Assembly (NCBI GenBank): GCA_964498255.1 | Contig: CAZCGW010000010.1 | Coordinates: 3,271-67,270 of the forward strand | Reading direction: 5' to 3' | DNA: 64,000 bases | Origin: Fluviibacter sp964498255 | GTDB lineage: Bacteria; Pseudomonadota; Gammaproteobacteria; Burkholderiales; Rhodocyclaceae | Shown here: positions 32,090-40,627 of the stretch, in pieces | How the letters are laid out: every line of letters begins with the position of its first letter | How positions within the stretch are numbered: position 1 is the stretch's first letter | Notes under the pieces: model-generated | Told to the model about the DNA's origin: nothing | Database searches by the model: none | Seen by the model: only the letters and a program-made list of their open reading frames with translations | Translations under genes and position numbers: made by a program

Positions 32090-33961
32090 ATGAATACACA
32101 ACAGGCATTGCAGCTGGCATTCCAGCATTTGAATAGCGGTAACTTAGGGGCTGCCGGGCAGTTGTTTAATAACGTTCTGCAGCAGGAACCACAGAATTTT
32201 GCCGCACTCAATGGTCGTGGCTTTATTGCCCTCCAGCAGAATGTGTTGCCGCAGGCCCAATCGGATTTACAAGCCTCGTTGCGTATTAACCCCAAGCAAC
32301 CCTTTGCCCACAAGATGTTGGGCATTGTTCTAGGGGCTCAGGGGCAATTTGATGCGGCCATGCAGGCCTTTGCTGCTGCTTTAGCGCTTGATGCCAAAGA
32401 CGCTGAAGTCTATTTTAATCGTGCGAACTTCCGTTTTCAGGCAGGGCAGATTCAAGAGGCGTTAGCTGATCTGGATGCCGCCATTAAATTACGGGGCTCC
32501 TATCTGGAGGCGCGTTCGAACAGGGCCAATCTGCTCATACAGCAAGGCGACTTTGCCCGTGCTGAGAAAGACCTCGATTATCTAGTCAATAAAGTAACCA
32601 ATAACCCGGATATATGGGTTGCACTAGGTTTAGCGCGCTACAAAGTGGGCAAGTTCAAAGAGTCCATGCAATGTAATGAGCGTGCGTTGCGCCTGGTGCC
32701 CAACCATCCGGATGCCTTATTGAACAGCTCTAGCGCCATGCATGACCAAGGTGAGTATCCGGCGGCGCTTGATTGGGCCGAGAAAGCCATCGCTGCTACA
32801 CCGCAGCGTGCTGAATCACATTACGCCAAGGCGCAAGCCTTGATGGCCATGCATCGCTTTGCAGAGGCCGTTGCAGCGTATTCGCGAGCCATTGAATTGA
32901 ACCCGGCCTATGCCGAGGCCTGGATGGGTCGTGGTTTAACCAAGTCCCGCTTGCGTCAGTTAGACAGTGCGGTGCTGGATTATGACCAGGCCATTGAACT
33001 ACGCCCCACCTATGACGAAGCCTTTTTCAACAAGGGCCACGTGTATCTGGAGCACCATGATTTTGCCAAAGGCTGGGCCGATTATGAGCACCGCTTTGGT
33101 ATGCCCTCATTAGGCATTACAAACTTACCGAATATTCCTGTGTGGCAGGGGGCGCCATTGGCTGGCAAGTTGCTGGTGCGGGGTGAGCAGGGCTTGGGCG
33201 ACCAGATTATCTTTGCATCAGTGTTGCCTGAGCTGTTGAAGATCGTTGATTCGGTGTGTCTGCAATTAGAGCCACGCTTGGTGCCGTTGTTCCAGCGCTC
33301 GTTCCCGAACGTTGAGGTAATGAGTCGGGATAAGAAGCCACCGGTGGATGTGGCGGCACAAATCTGTATTGGCAGTTTGCCGCAGTATTTCCGTAAGGAT
33401 GTGGCGTCTTTTGCCGGTGCGCAGATGCCTTATCTGAAAGCAGACGCTGAAAAGACGGCCGCCTTCCGTAAGGCGTTGGCGCCTAATGGTGAACGTTTCA
33501 TTGGCTTGAACTGGCGTAGCTTCCGCAATAAGTACGCGAATGAGAAGTCGATGGGCTTGCTTGATATGGCGCCCTTCTTTAATCTGCCGGGCTGTACGGT
33601 TGTGAATCTGCAGTACGGGGATGTCAAAGACGAAGTGCGTGCCGCTGAAGCGGCCGGCCTGCACTTTAATAAAGCTGTGACGATTGATCTGACCAAAGAC
33701 ATTGATGGCATTGCCAGTCTGGTCGATGCCTGTGATGTGCTGGTGAGCACCAGTAACACCACGGTACATATTGCCGGGGCTTTGGATAAGCCCGTGCTGC
33801 TGATGTTGCCTTATCGCTCTGGTAAGCTCTGGTACTGGTCTGAGGCTAAAGGCGAGGGTTCGCTCTGGTATCCGTCGATTCAGACCTTCCATCAGGGTGC
33901 GCAGGGGGATTGGGCGAGTACAATTGATGCCGTTAAAGAATCGCTCTTAGGCGTGGGTTAG
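32090..33961 (+). CDS. TPR-repeat protein with a glycosyltransferase-like C-terminal domain
   Basis: The 623-aa product starts with about ten tetratricopeptide repeats (residues 1-335; for example A-Y-S-R-A-I-E-L-N-P-A-Y-A-E-A-W). The rest resembles the GT-B fold seen in TPR-linked transferases: G-E-Q-G-L-G-D-Q-I-I-F-A near residue 365, L-N-W-R-S-F, and a C-terminal S-T-S-N-T-T-V-H-I-A-G-A-L. It is the same architecture as the gene at 35814-37310. Target unknown; such proteins may modify surface polysaccharide or proteins. ATG 32090 is chosen over GTG 32084; no strong ribosome site is seen. Confidence 0.82.
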   Translation: MNTQQALQLAFQHLNSGNLGAAGQLFNNVLQQEPQNFAALNGRGFIALQQNVLPQAQSDLQASLRINPKQPFAHKMLGIVLGAQGQFDAAMQAFAAALALDAKDAEVYFNRANFRFQAGQIQEALADLDAAIKLRGSYLEARSNRANLLIQQGDFARAEKDLDYLVNKVTNNPDIWVALGLARYKVGKFKESMQCNERALRLVPNHPDALLNSSSAMHDQGEYPAALDWAEKAIAATPQRAESHYAKAQALMAMHRFAEAVAAYSRAIELNPAYAEAWMGRGLTKSRLRQLDSAVLDYDQAIELRPTYDEAFFNKGHVYLEHHDFAKGWADYEHRFGMPSLGITNLPNIPVWQGAPLAGKLLVRGEQGLGDQIIFASVLPELLKIVDSVCLQLEPRLVPLFQRSFPNVEVMSRDKKPPVDVAAQICIGSLPQYFRKDVASFAGAQMPYLKADAEKTAAFRKALAPNGERFIGLNWRSFRNKYANEKSMGLLDMAPFFNLPGCTVVNLQYGDVKDEVRAAEAAGLHFNKAVTIDLTKDIDGIASLVDACDVLVSTSNTTVHIAGALDKPVLLMLPYRSGKLWYWSEAKGEGSLWYPSIQTFHQGAQGDWASTIDAVKESLLGVG

Positions 33962-33979
33962 CTGCTTGTCTCAGATGCT

Positions 33980-34653
33980 TTAACGTTTTCGGCGCTTCGA
34001 AGCCAGTAGTTCGGATCGTCCGATTGTTGCCTGAGTTGTTTCAGGGGGTTCAGGATCTGAAAAGCCCGCCGCTTCGATTGTTTGGTCCAAGCCCCGATAC
34101 GCCACCGACTTTTTCGGGTCGCTTAGAGATGCCATGCCCTCGTTCCACGCATGAACCATTTGCTTGGCTGTCGTGCGCCATTCCGGCGCATTTTTTGCTG
34201 CTTCAATGACTTCTGCGCCGACCTCAACAGCCGATTCGCATAAGCGCTCAACCATGTCTGAATAATCCCGAGGGCTGATGCCAAGCCGCGTATTGAAAAA
34301 ACGCTGCAGCGTTTTCCCCGGCGCCCATGTCTGGCGGCCATCAATCGACAGGCTGGGCGGGTTGTTCGCGAAACGCGGGTAAGCTTGGGTCGTTACTATG
34401 TCATAGACGGGGGAGAGCATTACATCGTCAAGCCCCGTGTAGCAAAGCGCAATGTTTTTGGCGTGGCAATCCGCGTTGCGCACCACGTAATTGGTCAGTG
34501 TATGCCAGCTAAATTGTTCAAACTGGGTGCGGGCATCGTTAGGCTGACGAAATCGGCCGCATCGACCCCCGGTAAATACTTGAGCAGATATTCGTCACGC
34601 TCACGGTAGAGCTGTGCGACAGTCTTGCCGCTTACCTGAACGTCAAGCTTCAT
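33980..34653 (-). pseudogene. hipA: hipA-type kinase toxin gene with a large internal deletion and frameshift
   Basis: Read on the minus strand, ATG 34653 opens a frame (M-K-L-D-V-Q-V-S-G-K, F-V-S-L-T-M-P) that matches the first 40 residues of HipA and stops at 34495. The C-terminal part continues in another frame (R-T-Q-F-E-Q-F-S-W-H, then R-N-A-D-C-H-A-K-N-I with the catalytic aspartate) to the stop at 33980. HipA kinases have about 430 residues; here about 200 in the middle, including the ATP loop, are missing. The toxin must be inactive. It overlaps hipB by ATGA. Confidence 0.85.
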
Positions 34654-34913
34654 GGCGTGTCACTTTCCCGCTGTTCGGCTAGGATGTCTTCAACTGTGCG
34701 CACGTGTCCCCGTTTTACCAGTTTCAAGTCGTGCCCAGCCGCTTCGAGCAGGCGTACCAGCGCGGACACGCTCATGTCGCCCTTGGTCAGATTCTCCATG
34801 CGAACCACGGTGGCTCGCGAAACGCCTGCCCGTTGGGCGATCTCGTCCTGGCTTAGCCGCGCTTCTCGGCGAGCGATCTTCAGTATTTTGGCAACATCTG
34901 AAAGCGTGGTCAT
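34650..34913 (-). CDS. hipB: HipB-like antitoxin, XRE-family regulator
   Basis: The 87-aa product is a helix-turn-helix protein: A-R-L-S-Q-D-E-I-A-Q-R-A-G-V-S-R-A-T-V around residues 18-36, followed by V-S-A-L-V-R-L-L-E-A-A-G. HipB binds operators, represses hipBA and neutralises the HipA kinase. The gene is intact while its partner is deleted, so it may now act only as a repressor. It ends in an ATGA overlap with the broken hipA. Two operator-like repeats lie just upstream. Confidence 0.85.
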   Translation of the reverse strand: MTTLSDVAKILKIARREARLSQDEIAQRAGVSRATVVRMENLTKGDMSVSALVRLLEAAGHDLKLVKRGHVRTVEDILAEQRESDTP

Positions 34914-34981
34914 TGTAGCCTCTGGGCACCATAAAACTAATTAACGGGTTTAAATGTAGCCCTTGGGTTCCATAAAGTCAA
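34914..34981 (-). promoter_or_regulatory. hipBA promoter with two operator-like direct repeats
   Basis: On the minus strand TTGACT (34981-34976) and TACATT (34958-34953) are 17 bp apart. Two direct repeats of the form TGTAGCCYYTGGGYWCC (plus-strand reading, 34914-34930 and 34955-34971) are 41 bp apart, close to four helical turns. The upstream one fills the -35/-10 spacer, the other touches the hipB start. This fits cooperative HipB binding. Confidence 0.65.
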
Positions 34982-35108
34982 CCGATAATTCGGTTGATCA
35001 GGGAGATGCGTCATCTGGCTGCAGAAGTTATCGACCCATGCCTTGAGGCAGGTACAATTGAACAAAAGGTTAATTGTGAAAAAAATAAGCTGAAAGAGGC
35101 GGTTGGGT

Positions 35109-35786
35109 ATGTCCAGAATTCAGGTGGTTATCGGGTTTGATCAGCGCGAATCAGTGGCGTATCACACCTTCTGTCAAAGCATTCTGGCGCGGGCATCACA
35201 GCCCGTATCGTTTACACCGCTGGCGCTCAATACTTTGAACAGTTATGTTGAGCAGCATACCGACGGCAGCAACGCCTTCATCTATTCCCGCTTTCTAACG
35301 CCTTACCTGATGGATTATCAGGGCTGGGCGATTTTTGCTGATGGCGACATGATCTGCCTGGATGATATTGCCAAGCTGTGGGCATTGCGTGATGAGAGCA
35401 AGGCGGTGATGGTCGTCAAACACGACTACAAGACCAAGGCCCATGAGAAGTACCTGGGTAACAAGAATCAGGATTACCCACGCAAGAACTGGTCGAGCGT
35501 GATTCTGTGGAACTGTGCGCATCCGGCCAACCGTTGCCTCGACCCGCGGTATGTGATGACGCACCCGGGCTCGCACCTGCATCGCTTTGCCTGGCTGGAT
35601 GATGCGCTGGTGGGTGAGATTCCTAAAGAATGGAATTGGCTGACGACCGAATATCCCGATAACTACGATGCCAAGCTGTTGCATTACACGCTGGGTACGC
35701 CGTGTTTTAAAGACTATACGGATTCCGAAATGGCCGAGTTGTGGCATGCCGAGCACGCCAAGATTAATCAGGGTATGGGCGCTTAA
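35109..35786 (+). CDS. putative glycosyltransferase (GT8-like)
   Basis: The 225-aa product resembles GT-A type transferases of the GT8 kind: a start of I-Q-V-V-I-G-F-D-Q-R-E-S, then I-Y-S-R-F-L-T-P-Y-L and the metal motif A-D-G-D-M-I (DxD) near residue 79, and a C-terminal L-L-H-Y-T-L-G-T-P-C-F. It has no membrane segment. It lies 27 bp before a TPR-glycosyltransferase gene, so both may serve one surface glycan. The ATG at 35109 follows an AGAGGCGG-type site. Substrate unknown. Confidence 0.7.
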   Translation: MSRIQVVIGFDQRESVAYHTFCQSILARASQPVSFTPLALNTLNSYVEQHTDGSNAFIYSRFLTPYLMDYQGWAIFADGDMICLDDIAKLWALRDESKAVMVVKHDYKTKAHEKYLGNKNQDYPRKNWSSVILWNCAHPANRCLDPRYVMTHPGSHLHRFAWLDDALVGEIPKEWNWLTTEYPDNYDAKLLHYTLGTPCFKDYTDSEMAELWHAEHAKINQGMGA

Positions 35787-35813
35787 GCCCTTTCTCGACT
35801 GCGCTAATAACCG

Positions 35814-37310
35814 ATGGCAAAAAAGAAGTCGGCCTTTGATCGGGTGGAGAAGCGCCCGCCAGGGGCGGCTGCCATTGCGGCCTTGAGTCAGCAGGGTTTG
35901 ATGCTGTTGCAGCAGGGGCAATTTGCGCAGGGGGCTGAGTTGTTGCAGCAGTCGCTGGCGCAAAATGCCCGGCAGCCGGAGGTGAGTTACAACCTCGGCT
36001 ATGCTTTGCAGCAAATGGGACGGCAGACCGAAGCGTTGGCCGCTTATACGCAGGCGGTGACGCTAATGCCTGAGGATCTGGATGCCGTAATGAGCCGTGG
36101 CCGCGTGTTGGCGAATCTGCGGCGCTATACCGAAGCGGCTGCCGACTTTGTTAAAGCCACGCGCCTGGTGCCGCAAAACCCGGATGCCTGGAACAACCTC
36201 GGTAATGTGCTGCTCGATCTGGAGCGGGAAGCTGATGCGGTTGCTGCATACGATAAGGCGTTGGCGCTGCGTCCAAATTTTGCACAGGTGTTGTTCAACA
36301 AAGGCAAAGCCCTCGGTGCGCTGGAGCGTTATAGCGAAGCCGCGGCCTGCTATGAAAATGCGCTGGCATTGAACCCGGATTACGAAGAGGCCAAGTGGCA
36401 TCTGTCGTGGGTAAAGCTGGTACAGGGTGATTTTGCGCAGGGCTGGCCGCTGTTTGAAGCGCGCTGGACCGTGCCGAGCCTGGGCAATCAGCGGCGCTAT
36501 CCGCAGATTCTGCAATGGTTGGGGCAAGAAACCGTCGCTGGTAAATCGATACTGCTCTATGCCGAGCAGGGTCTGGGCGACACCTTGCAGTTCTGCCGCT
36601 ATGTGCCGGTACTGCAGGGATTGGGTGCGAAAGTGAGCCTAGCGGTTCAGGCGTCGTTGGTCTCGCTGCTGGCCGATCAGTGGCCGGGCGTGACGGTGGC
36701 AGAATCTTTTGCCGATGCCTCGGGTTTTGATCTGGCAATACCATTGATGAGTTTGCCGTTAGCGTTGGGTACCACGCTGGAAAGTATTCCCGCTGCCGTG
36801 CCTTATATCCGTGTGCGTGATGCCGCTGAGCCTGTTGTTAGCGATCGACCACGCGTTGGCCTGGTGTGGTCCGGTAGTGCAGGTCATAAGAACGACAAGA
36901 GCCGCAGTATGGCTTTGCCGACTTTGGCGCCGCTATTTGATTTGCCGGTAGATTGGGTGTGTTTGCAACCGGAGTTACGTGAGGCAGATCATGCCTGGTT
37001 GGCAGCCCAACCAAGCGTTGCGTTGTCGCAACCGGCGTTAACAGATTTTGCAGAAACCGCGCGTGTAATTGCTGGCCTGGATTGGGTGGTCACGGTGGAT
37101 ACCGCAGTAGCCCATCTGGCCGGCGCCTTGGGTAAAGAGGTCTGGTTGTTATTGCCCACAGGGCCCGATTATCGCTGGTTGCTGGAACGTGCTGACTCGC
37201 CCTGGTATCCAACGGCGCGCTTGTTCCGTCAATCGGCGCGAGGTGATTGGGCTGGTGTGGTTGGCCGGTTAGCCGATGCGATTCGCGATAGAATGCCTCA
37301 AACCATTTAG
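35814..37310 (+). CDS. TPR-repeat protein with a glycosyltransferase-like C-terminal domain
   Basis: The 498-aa product has about six TPR units (residues 20-215) and a C-terminal transferase-like domain with L-L-Y-A-E-Q-G-L-G-D-T-L-Q-F-C-R near residue 250, V-G-L-V-W-S-G-S-A-G-H, and D-W-V-V-T-V-D-T-A-V-A-H-L-A-G-A-L-G. This matches the gene at 32090-33961, with fewer repeats. The N-terminus is Lys-rich and cytoplasmic. Target unknown. It starts at ATG 35814, 27 bp after the small transferase gene. Confidence 0.82.
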   Translation: MAKKKSAFDRVEKRPPGAAAIAALSQQGLMLLQQGQFAQGAELLQQSLAQNARQPEVSYNLGYALQQMGRQTEALAAYTQAVTLMPEDLDAVMSRGRVLANLRRYTEAAADFVKATRLVPQNPDAWNNLGNVLLDLEREADAVAAYDKALALRPNFAQVLFNKGKALGALERYSEAAACYENALALNPDYEEAKWHLSWVKLVQGDFAQGWPLFEARWTVPSLGNQRRYPQILQWLGQETVAGKSILLYAEQGLGDTLQFCRYVPVLQGLGAKVSLAVQASLVSLLADQWPGVTVAESFADASGFDLAIPLMSLPLALGTTLESIPAAVPYIRVRDAAEPVVSDRPRVGLVWSGSAGHKNDKSRSMALPTLAPLFDLPVDWVCLQPELREADHAWLAAQPSVALSQPALTDFAETARVIAGLDWVVTVDTAVAHLAGALGKEVWLLLPTGPDYRWLLERADSPWYPTARLFRQSARGDWAGVVGRLADAIRDRMPQTI

Positions 37311-37335
37311 GGCAACTTTAGGAAACGGTGCTTTG

Positions 37336-37800
37336 ATGAAAAAGCTGGTGGCAGTCTGTGGATTGGCTTGTGCCTTATTGTTGGCCGGTTGCGCCTCGGG
37401 TGGTTTTGGCAGCTCGGAAAGCCTCGATAACATTCAGCAGCAATTGCTGGGTGATATGCCGCTGCCGCAAGGGTCGAAAATCAGTAATGAGCAATCGATC
37501 ATTCTGGGCGGTGGTCCACAGTGGACAGGCCGTATCGTGATCAGTACGCCACAAGGCCCAACCGATACCTTTACCTTCTTCCGGGATCAGTTCCCCAAGG
37601 CCGGCTGGACCGGTATTTCTTCGATCAAGGCCAAGACCAGTATTCTGGTGTTTGCCAAGGGCGACAGAACGGTCACGGTAGAGATTAATGAAAGCGGTAC
37701 CTTTGCCAGCGGCGGTTCCATCGTTAACCTGACGGCCGCACCCAAGGGTGGTACAGCGCCGGTGAATGTGACGCCGGGGCAGAATCTGCCGCCACGTTGA
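37336..37800 (+). CDS. putative lipoprotein of unknown function
   Basis: The 154-aa product has a lipoprotein signal with lipobox L-L-A-G-C, cysteine at 19. The mature part contains P-L-P-Q-G-S-K-I and D-T-F-T-F-F-R-D-Q-F-P-K-A-G-W, a pattern seen in small periplasmic or outer-membrane lipoproteins whose task is not known to me, and ends in a Gly/Pro-rich tail. ATG 37336 follows an AGGAAA site 25 bp after the TPR gene. The next gene begins directly after its stop, so the two are probably co-transcribed. Confidence 0.75.
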   Translation: MKKLVAVCGLACALLLAGCASGGFGSSESLDNIQQQLLGDMPLPQGSKISNEQSIILGGGPQWTGRIVISTPQGPTDTFTFFRDQFPKAGWTGISSIKAKTSILVFAKGDRTVTVEINESGTFASGGSIVNLTAAPKGGTAPVNVTPGQNLPPR

Positions 37801-38340
37801 GTGTTGCTGAGGCCTCGTTCCACTCAGAAAGGCATCACGCTGATCGAAGTCTTGGTTGGCTTGGTCGTATTCGTGATTGCCGGGATGCTGGCGGTGCCTT
37901 CGTTTAGCGATTATCTGGAACGGCAGCGTTTGAAGGCGGCTGCCGAGGGCTTGGCTAGTAGCCTGAATCTGGCGCGCTCTGAGGCGTTGGCGCAACAACG
38001 ATTTATGTATGTACAGCTGGCCGGGCAGGGTGGCGAGCGCTGGTGCTATGCCGTCGCCAAGGAGGCCAAGTGCGATTGCTTTTCTGCGGGTTGCGAGGCT
38101 GTGCAACGCGGTGATTCAGGCAAGCTAACGGGTGTGACATTGGGGAGTTCCAGTCGCACCACCTTCCGCTTTAACTGGAAGAATGGTTCGGCCACCGGCG
38201 CTAACGGAACTGCCAGTTTTGTCGGGCAAAAAACTGGTCAGCAACTCTGTGTGGTGCTGAGTAATCTGGGGCGGGTTAGAATCATTACTTCCAAGAACAA
38301 GCCCGTTGCCGGGTACCCGCAGGATGCAACCTGTCGTTAA
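37801..38340 (+). CDS. FimT/GspH-type minor pseudopilin
   Basis: The 179-aa product has a short leader and the type IV prepilin cleavage site: K-G-I-T-L-I-E-V, cut after G11, with the conserved glutamate at mature position 5 (residue 16). A hydrophobic helix and a globular GspH/FimT-like C-terminal domain follow (A-E-G-L-A-S-S-L-N-L-A-R-S-E-A, N-L-G-R-V-R). Four cysteines are present in the middle region. It starts with GTG directly after the lipoprotein stop. No other pilus genes are near. Confidence 0.8.
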   Translation: MLLRPRSTQKGITLIEVLVGLVVFVIAGMLAVPSFSDYLERQRLKAAAEGLASSLNLARSEALAQQRFMYVQLAGQGGERWCYAVAKEAKCDCFSAGCEAVQRGDSGKLTGVTLGSSSRTTFRFNWKNGSATGANGTASFVGQKTGQQLCVVLSNLGRVRIITSKNKPVAGYPQDATCR

Positions 38341-38343
38341 GCT

Positions 38344-39591
38344 ATGAGCCATCATCACAAACATCGGCATACGCCGACGAGCGAACCGTCTTCACAGGCC
38401 AATGACTTTGATCTGATCATTGTCGGTGGCGGACTGACGGGCTCGGCACTGGCAGTAGCGCTGGCCGATACCTCCTTACGCATCGCGCTGGTGGACGCCC
38501 GTGCGCCGAGCCGCCCGAAAGATTGGCCGATACAGTGGGACAACCGGGTGTACGCGATTAGCCCGGGCAGTGCCGATTTGCTGGCACAGATTGGTTGTTG
38601 GGAACATCTGACGCCGGATCGTTTGCAGCGTGTGGCGCAGATGGTGGTGAGCGGTGATTCCGGTGGTGTGATTAATTTCTCTGCCTTTGATATCGGCACG
38701 GAAGAATTGGCCTGGATTGTGGAGTCGTCTGAGATGGCCTGCGAGCTCTGGACTTCAGTAAGCCGCCAGCGCAACGTGACCTGCTTCTGCCCGGCTACGC
38801 CACTCGCGTTGCAGGTAAATGCAGATGTCGCTGAGCTGACACTGGCAAGTGGCCAGGTATTGCGTGCCAAACTGGTGGTGGGTGCCGACGGGCGTGAATC
38901 CTGGGTGCGTGAACAGATGGGTTTGAGCAGCCAGCACGATCCGTATAACGAGCTGGGGGTAGTTGCTAACTTCCGGACAGAATTGCCGCACTTTGGTACG
39001 GCCTATCAGTGGTTCCGTGAAGATGGTGTTCTGGCCTATCTGCCGCTGGCGGGTGGCGCAGGTGGTGACCAGGGGAAAATGATTTCCATGGTCTGGTCGG
39101 CGCCGGAGGAATTTGCTAAAGAACTGCTGGCGTTGCCGGCCGAAGAGTTGGCTTATCGCGTGGCCAATGCGGGTGAAAACAAATTGGGCCAGTTAACGCT
39201 CATGGCTCCGGCGGCAGGCTTCCCGCTCAAGCTGGTGCGGGTGCCGCAAGTGGTGACGCCCCGTGTGGCGCTGATTGGCGATGCCGCGCATGGGATTCAT
39301 CCGCTCACCGGGCATGGGGTGAATCTGGGCTTTCAGGATGTGCGAGTGCTTGCTGAGGTGATCAGGACGGCGCGCGCTGTCGATGATCTGGGTGATCTGC
39401 GGCTGTTGTCACGCTACCAACGCGCACGGCGTGAAGAAGTGGTGGTGCTGCAGTCGATGACAGATGCGATGCGCAAGCTGTTTGCCAGCAAAGCGCCCGG
39501 TTTGAGCGTGCTGCGTAATGTGGGTTTGAATTTGACGGATAAGCTGACGCCATTAAAGTCGATGCTGATTCGTTATGCGCTTGAGCGCTAA
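38344..39591 (+). CDS. UbiH/UbiF/VisC-type FAD-dependent monooxygenase
   Basis: The 415-aa product is a flavin monooxygenase of the ubiquinone hydroxylase group. The FAD loop D-L-I-I-V-G-G-G-L-T-G-S is near residue 25, the middle D-G motif reads V-V-G-A-D-G-R-E-S-W, and the C-terminal block is A-L-I-G-D-A-A-H-G-I-H-P-L-T-G-H-G-V-N-L. It likely hydroxylates a ring carbon in ubiquinone synthesis; which position cannot be told. The N-terminus is rich in histidine (H-H-H-K-H-R-H), unusual for this family. dsbC follows. Confidence 0.85.
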   Translation: MSHHHKHRHTPTSEPSSQANDFDLIIVGGGLTGSALAVALADTSLRIALVDARAPSRPKDWPIQWDNRVYAISPGSADLLAQIGCWEHLTPDRLQRVAQMVVSGDSGGVINFSAFDIGTEELAWIVESSEMACELWTSVSRQRNVTCFCPATPLALQVNADVAELTLASGQVLRAKLVVGADGRESWVREQMGLSSQHDPYNELGVVANFRTELPHFGTAYQWFREDGVLAYLPLAGGAGGDQGKMISMVWSAPEEFAKELLALPAEELAYRVANAGENKLGQLTLMAPAAGFPLKLVRVPQVVTPRVALIGDAAHGIHPLTGHGVNLGFQDVRVLAEVIRTARAVDDLGDLRLLSRYQRARREEVVVLQSMTDAMRKLFASKAPGLSVLRNVGLNLTDKLTPLKSMLIRYALER

Positions 39592-39610
39592 ATTGCTAAA
39601 GGAACGATGT

Positions 39611-40315
39611 ATGAAGAAAGTGGTGTTGAGCCTACTGGCGGCAAGTGTGGTGAGTCTGGGCGCATCTTCGGTGAGCGCCCAGGAAATTGCATCGCCAGCG
39701 TTGGCTAAGATTGTTGAAAGCCAGATGGGCGTGAAGCCACAGCGCATTATCAAGACGCCTTACCTGAGTGGTCTGTATGAGATCTACGCTGGCGGTCAGC
39801 TCTTCTATAGCGATGAAAAGGGCTCGGTATTTGTCTTTGGTTCGCTGATTGATGGCAAAACCCATCGCAACATTACTGCCGAGCAGCAGCTTGCTTTGCT
39901 GCCATTACAGGATGCGCTTAAGCGGGTGAATGGTAATGGTGGTAACGGCAAACGGACGCTGATTACCTTTGAAGATCCAAACTGCGGTTACTGTAAGAAG
40001 CTGACCAAGGAGCTGGTGAACCTGAAGGATTCGACGGTCTACACCTTTATGGTGCCAATGCTTTCGGAAGATTCTCTGGTGAAGTCGCGCAAGATCTGGT
40101 GCGCGAGTGATCGTTTGAAAGCCTGGGATGACTGGATGATCAATGGCAAAGCGCCTGCCGGTTCGGATAATTGTGCCAATCCATTGGAACGCAACAGTAA
40201 GCTGGCGCAGGGCTTGGGCGTGAGTGGTACGCCGGCGATCTTTTTTCCGAACGGTGAAAAGATTCCGGGCTATATGCCGCTGGATAAAATTGAGAAGGCG
40301 CTTAAAGGGAATTGA
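39611..40315 (+). CDS. dsbC: thiol:disulfide isomerase DsbC
   Basis: DsbC repairs wrong disulfides in the periplasm. The 234-aa product has a signal peptide cut after residue 23 (S-V-S-A), an N-terminal dimerisation domain, and a thioredoxin fold with the active site C125-G-Y-C128 (D-P-N-C-G-Y-C-K-K) and the cis-proline in G-T-P-A. Two more cysteines (W-C-A, D-N-C-A) match the structural pair of DsbC. ATG 39611 follows AAGGAA; the longer frame lies in the upstream gene. A DsbB-like protein is encoded at 60.6-61.2 kb. Confidence 0.92.
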   Translation: MKKVVLSLLAASVVSLGASSVSAQEIASPALAKIVESQMGVKPQRIIKTPYLSGLYEIYAGGQLFYSDEKGSVFVFGSLIDGKTHRNITAEQQLALLPLQDALKRVNGNGGNGKRTLITFEDPNCGYCKKLTKELVNLKDSTVYTFMVPMLSEDSLVKSRKIWCASDRLKAWDDWMINGKAPAGSDNCANPLERNSKLAQGLGVSGTPAIFFPNGEKIPGYMPLDKIEKALKGN

Positions 40316-40327
40316 TTTTAAGGAATC

Positions 40328-40627
40328 TTATTCGTTCGTTCGTGGGCTAACTTCACGTTGGTGGCGAAGGGTCAAGATGAGGACTTCGTTTTCGGCTGGG
40401 TAAAAGTCATACAGCGCTACGTAGCCCGTGCTGCCTCTGGAAATGACGAGCTCTCGAAGTCCGTTGCCTTTCGGTCTACCGACTTGTGGATGGCGTTCTA
40501 GTACGCCAATTGCATCCACTATAAGGCCAGTTGTTTCGACTGCTGCCACAGGGTCGGCATTAAATAGAAACTCTGTTAAGCGCTTTAGATCGTATAACGC
40601 TCGTCGCGCATAGCTTATTTTCGCCAT
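40328..40627 (-). CDS. ParE/RelE-family toxin
   Basis: The 99-aa product has the ParE/RelE pattern: I-S-Y-A-R-R-A-L-Y-D-L-K-R-L at the start, A-I-G-V-L-E-R-H-P-Q-V-G-R-P, G-L-R-E-L-V-I and a final I-L-T-L-R-H-Q-R-E. It overlaps the antitoxin gene by 13 bp. It converges with dsbC, with 12 bp between the stop codons. It is not closely similar to the toxin at 26.8 kb. Confidence 0.85.
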   Translation of the reverse strand: MAKISYARRALYDLKRLTEFLFNADPVAAVETTGLIVDAIGVLERHPQVGRPKGNGLRELVISRGSTGYVALYDFYPAENEVLILTLRHQREVSPRTNE

